Source of the DNA: Minisyncoccota bacterium
Lineage (GTDB): Bacteria; Patescibacteriota; Minisyncoccia; Phycocordibacterales; UBA12079
DNA: 51,395 nt
Reading direction: 5' to 3'
NCBI GenBank assembly: GCA_023129575.1
Contig: JAGMBS010000005.1
Coordinates: 1-51,395, forward strand
The notes under the pieces are model-generated. The model saw only the letters and a list, made by a program, of their open reading frames with translations. It was not told the origin of the DNA and searched no databases. Position 1 is the stretch's first letter. The number at the start of each line of letters is the position of its first letter. Below are positions 44,386 to 51,395 of the stretch, piece after piece. A program made the position numbers and the translations under genes.

Positions 44386-45150
44386 ATGCAAAAAAAAGTT
44401 ATTATTGCCAATTGGAAAATGAATCCAAACACTTTGCGCGAGGCGCGGGCGATTTTTTTGGGCATCAGAAAAAAGGTTGCCAAATTGAAAAAAACGCGGG
44501 TAATTATTTGCCCGCCGGCTGTGTATATTGGCGAATTGAAACGAATGCAGAAAGGGACTAAAATTTTAATCGGAACGCAGGACTGTTTTAATCAATGCAA
44601 AGGGGCCTGGACCGGCGCGCTTTCTCCAAAAATGTTAAAGAGTGTCGGCGCCGAGTTTGTTATCGTTGGGCATTCTGAAAAAAGGGCAAGGGGCGAGAGC
44701 GACGAGATTATAAACCAAAAAATGAAATTGGCGCTTAAAAGCGGTTTGAAAACGATTTTGTGCGTTGGTGAAAAAAAGAGAGACGAGGAGGGAGATTATT
44801 TCGGTTTTTTGGAAAAACAACTTTTATCCGCTTTGAACGGAATTGGAAAAAATTTTTCAAAAAAGATTTTAATCGCCTATGAACCGATTTGGGCGGTGGG
44901 CAAGAAAGCGAAGAGAGTTATCACGAACAAAGAACTGCGCCAAGTTTGTATTTTTATCAAAAAGGTCTTGGCGGACAAATACGGCTCCAAAAATTTTGGC
45001 GCCGTGGAAATTTTATACGGCGGCTCGGTGGATTATAAAAACGCGGAAGGTTTAATGCTTGAGAGCGGAATAGACGGATTTTTGGTAGGGCGGGAGAGTT
45101 TGAATATTGAAAAATTCGGGAACCTTTTGGAAGTGGTTGAGAAAAATTAG
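44386..45150 (+). CDS. tpiA: triosephosphate isomerase
   Basis: IIANWKMNP, EFVIVGHSEKRARGE, ILIAYEPIWAVGKK, ILYGGSVDYKNAEG. Confidence 0.96.
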   Translation: MQKKVIIANWKMNPNTLREARAIFLGIRKKVAKLKKTRVIICPPAVYIGELKRMQKGTKILIGTQDCFNQCKGAWTGALSPKMLKSVGAEFVIVGHSEKRARGESDEIINQKMKLALKSGLKTILCVGEKKRDEEGDYFGFLEKQLLSALNGIGKNFSKKILIAYEPIWAVGKKAKRVITNKELRQVCIFIKKVLADKYGSKNFGAVEILYGGSVDYKNAEGLMLESGIDGFLVGRESLNIEKFGNLLEVVEKN

Positions 45151-45418
45151 AGTTTGAAAAAACTCTCCACAAGTTTTCCCCAAACAGAACACAATATTTT
45201 TTTCTCCCTGCGGGTCTGAAAAAAATTTGTTCCTTCTCGCCCTCGCTCAATGATTTTGGAAAAGCCAAAATCTCTATCTTTGCTCGGGCTCCGAAAGTCT
45301 GTTTGGTGAAACTTGTTTCGGGTTTTTCCATCGTAAATTATTCGCCTGCGGAGTCTGCCAAATAGTGTTTTTTTGTTTTTTTACGAAAATAAAACTAAAA
45401 AGTGATATAATTTTTTCT

Positions 45419-46546
45419 ATGAAAATAATTACGGGTCAAAAAGGAAAATTAAAAGGTTTGAAAGTTTTGTTGAGATTGGATTTGAATGTGCCGCTTGAAG
45501 ACGGGAGGATGAGAGATAATTTTAAAATTGAAAAAATCATCACGACAATCGGTTTTTTGAAAAGAGAGGGAGCGAAAATAATAATTTTAAGCCATATCGG
45601 GCGGAGCGGTTTGGATAGTTTGGCGCCGGTTTGCGAGTATCTCAAAAAGTTTTTCGCGGTTGATTTCGCGGGCGATATTTTTAACGATAACGCGGAGGAG
45701 GTTGTCGCAAAAATGCGCGTCGGCGAGATTATTATGCTTGAAAATCTTCGCCAATACGAGAGCGAAAAAAATAACGAGTTGAGATTTGCCGAAAAATTAG
45801 CGTCTTTGGGCGATCTTTATGTCAATGACGCTTTTGCCGTTTCCCACCGGCCACATGCTTCTATTGTTGGTTTGCCAAAATTGCTGGACAGTTATTTCGG
45901 GCCTCTTTTTGAACGGGAGCTTGAAGAATTAAAAAGAATATCTTTATCCGCCCGCCCCCGCTTATTTGTTTTGGGCGGAGATAAATCTAAAACCAAAATG
46001 TCTTTCGCGCGCAAGTTTTTGGAGATGGCCGATTTTGTTTTTGTGGGCGGGGCCTTGGCGAATGATTTTTTTAGGTCGCGGGGTTTTGAGACGGGACAGT
46101 CGCTTGTCTCCGCTGAAGATTTTGATTTTGAGGATTTGTTGGAAAATGGGAGGATTATTTTGCCGGTTGATGTGGTTGTGGAAAATGGGAAAGGTGTTCA
46201 AACAAAAAAACCCAACGAGGTTTTGCCGGACGAAAGAATTGCGGACGCCGGACCGGAAACGGTTTTGCGATTAAAAAAAATGATTGGCAATTCAAAATTT
46301 GTTTTATGGAACGGACCTTTAGGAGATTATCCGCGGGGTTTTTCAGACGCCACTTTTGAATTTATTCGGGCCTTGGCCGAAGGCAGAGCCGAAGTTATCG
46401 CCGGAGGAGGAGACACGGAACATTGCATTTCTAAATTGGGCTTGGAAGAAAAATTTGATTTTATTTCCACCGGCGGCGGCGCGCTGCTGGAATTTGTCGC
46501 GACTGGAACGCTGGCGGGAATTAAAGCATTGCAAGGTAAAATGTAA
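45419..46546 (+). CDS. pgk: phosphoglycerate kinase
   Basis: VLLRLDLNVPLEDGRM, IIILSHIGR, YVNDAFAVSHRPHAS, FVLWNGPLGDY, IAGGGDTEHCISKLG. Confidence 0.96.
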   Translation: MKIITGQKGKLKGLKVLLRLDLNVPLEDGRMRDNFKIEKIITTIGFLKREGAKIIILSHIGRSGLDSLAPVCEYLKKFFAVDFAGDIFNDNAEEVVAKMRVGEIIMLENLRQYESEKNNELRFAEKLASLGDLYVNDAFAVSHRPHASIVGLPKLLDSYFGPLFERELEELKRISLSARPRLFVLGGDKSKTKMSFARKFLEMADFVFVGGALANDFFRSRGFETGQSLVSAEDFDFEDLLENGRIILPVDVVVENGKGVQTKKPNEVLPDERIADAGPETVLRLKKMIGNSKFVLWNGPLGDYPRGFSDATFEFIRALAEGRAEVIAGGGDTEHCISKLGLEEKFDFISTGGGALLEFVATGTLAGIKALQGKM

Positions 46547-46642
46547 AAATGAAAAAGTAAAAAGATTTTTTAAACTATAGATTTTCTAAATTTTTTCAGT
46601 TTCATCTTCTTTATATTCTTTTTGAGAAGCGATAAAAAATAA

Positions 46643-46680
46643 AAAACCCGCTTTGGTTTTGGAAAACCAAAGCGAGTTTT
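46643..46680. terminator. terminator hairpin
   Basis: CCGCTTTGGTTTTGGAAAACCAAAGCGAGTTTT. Confidence 0.78.
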
Positions 46681-46715
46681 GCGGATACAAAAACCTTTAT
46701 TCTGTATCCGCTTTT

Positions 46716-46877
46716 TTAAAAACATCCCAGCGACATGGATATATTGTCGTATGCCTCCTGACGAAAATTACATTCTGTACAACCAAAAACGACTACCGAA
46801 GCGAAAGCTCCACCAGAGAGAAATTTTAATTTCCCAGGAACCTTCTTTTTTTCATGAACGCACTTTGGACATTTCAT
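46716..46877 (-). CDS. small zinc-ribbon-like protein (53 aa)
   Basis: MKCPKCVHEKKKVPGKLKFLSGGAFASVVVFGCTECNFRQEAYDNISMSLGCF; CPKC/CTEC pair; upstream AAGGAGGTG suggests a possible longer non-ATG start. Confidence 0.5.
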   Translation of the reverse strand: MKCPKCVHEKKKVPGKLKFLSGGAFASVVVFGCTECNFRQEAYDNISMSLGCF

Positions 46878-47020
46878 TCCTTCTCTCAGATTGCCATCGT
46901 GTTGAAATTCAGATATTATTTCACCTCCTTCTTAATCTTGTAAAAAATTATTATTTTTTATGAACTGCCTGCGTACAATAATACATTATGAAAAGAAAAT
47001 AGTCAAATTTTTTGCAAGAG

Positions 47021-47099
47021 GAGGTCCGACCTCTTAATTACCACAAACTTAGCCTTTAGCCACTATTGTTTTGTTTTACTGCGATTGAGGTCGGACCTC
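47021..47099. repeat. pair of GTC(S)GAC palindromes GAGGTCCGACCTC / GAGGTCGGACCTC
   Basis: 47021-47033 and 47087-47099, second followed by TTTTT. Confidence 0.8.
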
Positions 47100-47125
47100 T
47101 TTTTGCGTTATTACTGAAATCAAAA

Positions 47126-47533
47126 TTATTCCTCCTTAATTTTTTTAGCGATAATTTCCGCTTCGCCCTCCGTGTATTTTCCGCCAGGCCAATGCCTTAA
47201 GCCGTCGTTAGCAAAGCGGGGAATGATATGAATATGAGTGTGAAAAATAATTTGCCCCGCGGCGGGTTCGTTATTGATTATGATATTGATGCCGTCGGCG
47301 TTCAGCGCCGTTTTTATTTTCTCGGATAGTTTTTTAACAATCGGCATCATCTCTTTAAATGTTTCATCATCAATTTCCAAAATATTTCGCGAATGTTTTT
47401 TAGGAATAATTAAGGTATGTCCCTGATTGACCGGGTTGACATCCAAAAAAGCGAGAAAATTTTTATCTTCATAAACTTTATTTGCCGGAATTTCCCCCGC
47501 CACGATTTTGCAAAATAAACAATCGTTTTTCAT
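47126..47533 (-). CDS. HIT-family hydrolase
   Basis: CLFCKIVAGEIPANKVYEDKNFLAFLDVNPVNQGHTLIIPKKH, QIIFHTHIHIIPR. Confidence 0.94.
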   Translation of the reverse strand: MKNDCLFCKIVAGEIPANKVYEDKNFLAFLDVNPVNQGHTLIIPKKHSRNILEIDDETFKEMMPIVKKLSEKIKTALNADGINIIINNEPAAGQIIFHTHIHIIPRFANDGLRHWPGGKYTEGEAEIIAKKIKEE

Positions 47534-47799
47534 TATTTATTATAGATATTATGATTATCGACAAAGTGAAAATAAAAAGTTTCTTTTTCCTTTTTCGATA
47601 TTTCAAAAATTATTCTGTATTTGTAATTGATTGAAAAAGAATAAAACTTTTTAAATTCACCGTGAAGTTTATGGGTTTTAAGTTGAGAATCAAAAGGGTT
47701 TCCCCTAAAAATTACTTCTTTTTCCTCAGCTAATTTTTGAATTCTAAGAGGAAGTTTTTTCCATTTTTTCAAAAAAGTTGGAGTGTAAAATATTCGCAT
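47533..47799 (-). CDS. RelE/YafQ-like toxin
   Basis: FLKKWKKLPLRIQKLAEEKEVIFRGNPFDSQLKTHKLHGEFKKFYSFSINYKYRIIFEI. Confidence 0.8.
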   Translation of the reverse strand: MRIFYTPTFLKKWKKLPLRIQKLAEEKEVIFRGNPFDSQLKTHKLHGEFKKFYSFSINYKYRIIFEISKKEKETFYFHFVDNHNIYNK

Positions 47800-47801
47800 A
47801 A

Positions 47802-48017
47802 TTATCTAAGATCTTTAAGTGATTTTAAAATAATACCTTTTCCTTCTTCCATCTCTTTTTGACTTTTGTCCAATTCTTGCAAAAGTAATTGTTCCTCCCA
47901 AAAACGAAACACCGAGCGAATAAATTCGCTTTTACTGGCAAAAGAACCTCGCTTGGTTTCTTGTTCTATTTTTTTAGCCATTGATTTTGGCATTGATATA
48001 TTTAAAACAGTTCGCAT
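47802..48017 (-). CDS. ribbon-helix-helix antitoxin
   Basis: MRTVLNISMPKSMAKKIEQETKRGSFASKSEFIRSVFRFW; adjacent to toxin. Confidence 0.82.
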   Translation of the reverse strand: MRTVLNISMPKSMAKKIEQETKRGSFASKSEFIRSVFRFWEEQLLLQELDKSQKEMEEGKGIILKSLKDLR

Positions 48018-48135
48018 AATATTTTTTTAATTAAGAGTTTTAAATTAATAAATAATACTTTGTATTACACCCATTATAACAAGATTGGTTTTGGTGTCAA
48101 GGACGATGAGGACAGATTTATGTTAAAATAATGAA

Positions 48136-49839
48136 ATGGAAAAGAAAATAATTTTTGGCGAAGAGCTGCCGAACGAAATTAAAAAAGAATTTCAGCCCTA
48201 TCCGGAATTATTGGGAGAGCTCCTTTTTTACAGGGAGATTAAGACGCGCGCCGAGGCGGACAGATTTTTAAACCCCGACTACGATAAAGAAACCCATAAC
48301 CCTTTTTTAATTAAGGGAATGGAGAAAGCGGTTAAAAGAATTTTAACGGCGATTGAAAAAAATCAAAAAATAATTATTTACAGCGATTATGACGCGGACG
48401 GCATTCCGGGAGCGGTAATTTTGAGCGATTTTTTTAAAAAAATCGGTTTTTTAAATTTTCAGAATTATATTCCCAATCGTTTGAAAGAAGGTTATGGACT
48501 AAATCTGCCGGCGATTGAAAAATTTGCGGGCGAACAGGCGGATATTTTAATTACGGTTGATTGCGGAATTGCGGATGTTGAGGAAACGAAATTGGCGGCT
48601 CAAAACGGAATTGATGTGATTATTACAGACCATCATTTGGTTAATGGCGAACTTCCGCCGGCTTTTGCAATTTTGAATTCCAAGCAAGAAGACGATAATT
48701 ATCCGGATGATATGTTGTGCGGGGCGGGAGTGGTTTATAAATTAATTCAGGCCTTAATTCAAAAAGGCGATTTTGATTTAGCGCAGGGTTGGGAAAAATG
48801 GCTATTGGATCTGGTGGGGCTGGCGACTGTGGCGGATATGGTTCCTTTGAAAAACGAAAACAGAATCTTTGCAAAATATGGTTTATTGGTAATGAGAAAA
48901 TCACCCCGTTTGGGCTTAATGAAAATGCTTCGCAAAATGGGAACGAACCAAAAAAAATTGGCGGAGGATGATATTGGTTTTATGATTGCTCCTCGTATTA
49001 ACGCGGCGTCGCGAGTGGGCGACCCGATGACCGCTTTTGATTTGCTTGCGGCGAGGGACGAAATGGAAGCGGACGGACTGGCTTGTCAATTGAACAAATT
49101 AAATAATCAAAGAAAAACTTTAGTGGCAACAGCCGTGAGAAGAGCGAAGAAAAAAATTAAAGAGAGAGAGACAAAGGAGGTAATAATTACCGGTGACTCG
49201 GATTGGAATATAGGCATTTCCGGTTTGATTGCGTCTTCTTTGCAGAATGAATATCAAAAACCTTGTTTTGTGTGGGGGACTGACGAGAACGATAATTATT
49301 GCGGTTCGTGTCGTTCCGATAACACAGATTTGATGGAGTTAATGGGCTTGGTTGAAGAGGGTTTTTTTTCGCATTGGGGGGGACATAAAAACGCGGGCGG
49401 TTTTGGAATTGTGTCCGAGCACATTCATTTTTTTGAAGAGAAAATTTTGGAGGCCTTTGAAAAAATTGAGGACAAAGAAACGGACGAGAAAATTTTTGTT
49501 GATAAAAAATTGCTTTTGGACGATGTGAATTGGGAGAATTATAAATTAATTGAGAAATTGGCGCCTTTTGGAATGGGGAACGCCAAACCCTTGTTTTTGT
49601 TTGAAAATGTGGAGCCAAAAGGCGCGCGAATTTTCGGCAAAACAAAAAATCATTTGGAATTGACATTTCAAAATTCTCGCGGGGGAAAAATAAAAGCGAT
49701 TGATTTTTTTAGCGATTATATTAAAGATGGTGAACCAAATTTGAAAGCGAGACAAAAAATAAATCTTCTGGCGAATTTTGACAAAAATTCGTTTAACGGA
49801 GCGAATGAATTGAGGTTAAGGGTTTTTGGGATTTTGTAA
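48136..49839 (+). CDS. recJ: single-stranded-DNA-specific exonuclease RecJ
   Basis: IIYSDYDADGIPGAVIL, VDCGIADVEE, ITDHHLVNGELPPAFAILN, GHKNAGGFGI. Confidence 0.95.
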   Translation: MEKKIIFGEELPNEIKKEFQPYPELLGELLFYREIKTRAEADRFLNPDYDKETHNPFLIKGMEKAVKRILTAIEKNQKIIIYSDYDADGIPGAVILSDFFKKIGFLNFQNYIPNRLKEGYGLNLPAIEKFAGEQADILITVDCGIADVEETKLAAQNGIDVIITDHHLVNGELPPAFAILNSKQEDDNYPDDMLCGAGVVYKLIQALIQKGDFDLAQGWEKWLLDLVGLATVADMVPLKNENRIFAKYGLLVMRKSPRLGLMKMLRKMGTNQKKLAEDDIGFMIAPRINAASRVGDPMTAFDLLAARDEMEADGLACQLNKLNNQRKTLVATAVRRAKKKIKERETKEVIITGDSDWNIGISGLIASSLQNEYQKPCFVWGTDENDNYCGSCRSDNTDLMELMGLVEEGFFSHWGGHKNAGGFGIVSEHIHFFEEKILEAFEKIEDKETDEKIFVDKKLLLDDVNWENYKLIEKLAPFGMGNAKPLFLFENVEPKGARIFGKTKNHLELTFQNSRGGKIKAIDFFSDYIKDGEPNLKARQKINLLANFDKNSFNGANELRLRVFGIL

Positions 49840-49890
49840 AATTTTGATAAAAGTTTGACAAAAGATATAAAAAAGATATACTTTTGGTAT

Positions 49891-50175
49891 ATGGATACAC
49901 AAATTGCTTTTAAGATAAATAAAGATATGAAAGATTTGGCGATGCAAAAAGCAAATGCCGAGGGTATTACTTTGAGTGTTTTTTTGAAATTAGCGGTTAG
50001 ATCTTTCGTGGATGGACAACTTGGTTTGGGGGTTTTGAATAATTCGGAAGTTTTCAATAAAAAAACTCAAAAAGAATTGATGGAAATAGATAAAGATATT
50101 AAAGTGAGCAGAAATTTATCACCCTCTTTTAGCAATGTTAAAGATGCAGTCAATTATTTAAAAAATGCAAGTTAA
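49891..50175 (+). CDS. RelB/DinJ-family antitoxin
   Basis: MDTQIAFKINKDMKDLAMQKANAEGITLSVFLKLAVRSFVDG. Confidence 0.8.
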   Translation: MDTQIAFKINKDMKDLAMQKANAEGITLSVFLKLAVRSFVDGQLGLGVLNNSEVFNKKTQKELMEIDKDIKVSRNLSPSFSNVKDAVNYLKNAS

Positions 50176-50422
50176 ATTTCACAAAAAGTTTGTTAAAAAA
50201 CTTAATAAATTATCACCTAAAATTCAGAACATTTTTTATATAAAATTAGAAATGTTTTTGAAAAATAAATTTGATAATAGTTTGAATAATCATAAATTAA
50301 AAGGAGCATATAAACACAGAAGAAGCATTGATATTCTGGGTGATTTGAGAGCAATTTTTGAAGAAAGAGATAATAAAATAATTTTTGTGTTAATGGGAAC
50401 TCATAGTGAGTTGTATAAATAG
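50165..50422 (+). CDS. RelE/YafQ-like toxin
   Basis: FHKKFVKKLNKLSPKIQNIF...NNHKLKGAYKHRRSIDILGDLRAIFEE; overlaps antitoxin stop. Confidence 0.8.
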   Translation: MQVKFHKKFVKKLNKLSPKIQNIFYIKLEMFLKNKFDNSLNNHKLKGAYKHRRSIDILGDLRAIFEERDNKIIFVLMGTHSELYK

Positions 50423-50519
50423 AGATAAAAAAGAAGAAAAAGTTTTATACTGGATACACAAAAAATATGAAATTCATTTTTTATTCCAATATTTCTGTAT
50501 TTTTGATATAATTTAGCGT

Positions 50520-51395
50520 ATGAATTCAACAATTATTGTCCTGATAGCATATCTTGTTTTGACTTTTGGTATTGCATGGTTTTTTTCTCGCAAAGAATCT
50601 TTAGAAGGGTATTTTTTGAACAAGAAAAAAACCGGTTTATGGTTTTTAACTATTTCAAATATTGCGACTTTGATTGGAGCGGGCGCGACGGTCGCGATTG
50701 TTGCGGAAGTTTATAATTCGGGTATTTCGTTCGGAATCGCTCTCCTAACTTCTTTTGTGTTTGGAGTGATTCTTTTTTGGTTTTTGGCGGGGAAAATAAA
50801 AGAGGCAAACGCAAAATATGGTATTTACACAATGGTTGATTATTTCGGCGCAAGATATGATAAGAAAAATTATATTCTCGTTGGCATATCCCAAATTCTT
50901 TTTTTGATTTTTTTGATAGGTATTCAAGCGGTGGCGATGGCTTCTTTGGCGTCTGTTTTGCTTGGTATCAATTACAATATCGCGCTGGCGGTAGTTTCCG
51001 CGGTTGCGATTTTATACACAGTAATAGGCGGACTGAAGATAGATATTATTACCGACTTTATCCAATTTTGGATAATTTTTATTGTCTTTATTGTCGCGTC
51101 CATTTTCGGTTATTTTAGTGTCGGAGGATTTTCTAATCTTTTGACGCAATTACCCGTGGGACATCTAAATCCTTTTGCTTTTGGCGGAATATCTTGGACA
51201 ATCGGAGCGATTGTTTTAGGCGGTTTTCTATTTTTACCGGGGTCTCACGATTGGCAACGAATTATTTCCGCGCGAGACAAAATTACGGCTCGCAAATCAT
51301 TTATTTATTCAATCCCGTTTTTAATAATTTTCATGCCTTTAGTGATTTTCTTAGGATTGGTGGCTTCTGTAATACTTGTAGATATACCAAAAGAC
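50520..51395 (+). CDS. sodium:solute symporter (SSS) family protein, truncated by window edge
   Basis: ORF open to window end: MNSTIIVLIAYLVLTFGIAWFFSRKESLEGYFLNKKKTGLWFLTISNIATLIGAG...; multiple TM; TATAAT 50507-50512. Confidence 0.88.
   Translation, partial: MNSTIIVLIAYLVLTFGIAWFFSRKESLEGYFLNKKKTGLWFLTISNIATLIGAGATVAIVAEVYNSGISFGIALLTSFVFGVILFWFLAGKIKEANAKYGIYTMVDYFGARYDKKNYILVGISQILFLIFLIGIQAVAMASLASVLLGINYNIALAVVSAVAILYTVIGGLKIDIITDFIQFWIIFIVFIVASIFGYFSVGGFSNLLTQLPVGHLNPFAFGGISWTIGAIVLGGFLFLPGSHDWQRIISARDKITARKSFIYSIPFLIIFMPLVIFLGLVASVILVDIPKD

Noticed and set aside
46679-46963. 94-aa plus-strand ORF
   Set aside because: Runs through a terminator hairpin and antisense to the Zn-ribbon ORF with matching CxxC motifs
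1-51395. CRISPR array or Cas genes
   Set aside because: Repeats are dispersed palindromes without regular repeat-spacer periodicity; no Cas-like ORF seen
1-51395. DGR reverse transcriptase, retron or group II intron RT
   Set aside because: No ORF with RT motifs (YxDD context) recognised in any frame provided
1-51395. rRNA operon, tmRNA, RNase P or SRP RNA
   Set aside because: No characteristic conserved segments recognised by eye; cannot exclude divergent SRP RNA without Infernal

Overview
AT-rich bacterial chromosomal window. Gene content and style (small genes, YAWSDNIGWISFN and YYVDPAS surface proteins, many small palindromes) resemble Patescibacteria/CPR, which is an inference. Housekeeping genes recognised: rsmA/ksgA, uvrD/pcrA-type helicase, M23/LysM endopeptidase, comM/yifB, traR/dksA-like, pnp, rpsO, xerC/D-type recombinase, cca/pcnB-HD, yraN-like, mscS, HU, rny, murI, clpP, tig, ppa, nusA, tpiA, pgk, HIT, recJ and a truncated SSS symporter. 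Four tRNAs are visible: Arg-TCG, Gly-TCC, Pro-TGG and Gly-GCC. Accessory content: a DGR-type variable C-lectin protein, several toxin-antitoxin pairs, a RhuM-Fic protein, an HNH+DGQHR-like protein beside tRNA-Gly, a Panacea-type TA pair, duplicated surface proteins with divergent tails, and a degraded RAYT/REP-like locus. The strongest unexplained signal is several families of short palindromes (about 13-49 bp). They sit both between genes and IN FRAME inside essential genes (ksgA twice, cca five times, nusA, a GspE-like ATPase, a coiled-coil ORF), and some copies show compensatory changes. Other unusual signals: a structured RNA-like element directly 3' of tRNA-Arg that duplicates and inverts its T-arm; a hairpin burying the pnp start codon; and widespread -10 boxes 6-10 nt upstream of start codons, suggesting leaderless mRNAs. 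No database search or folding program was run; all identifications are by eye.
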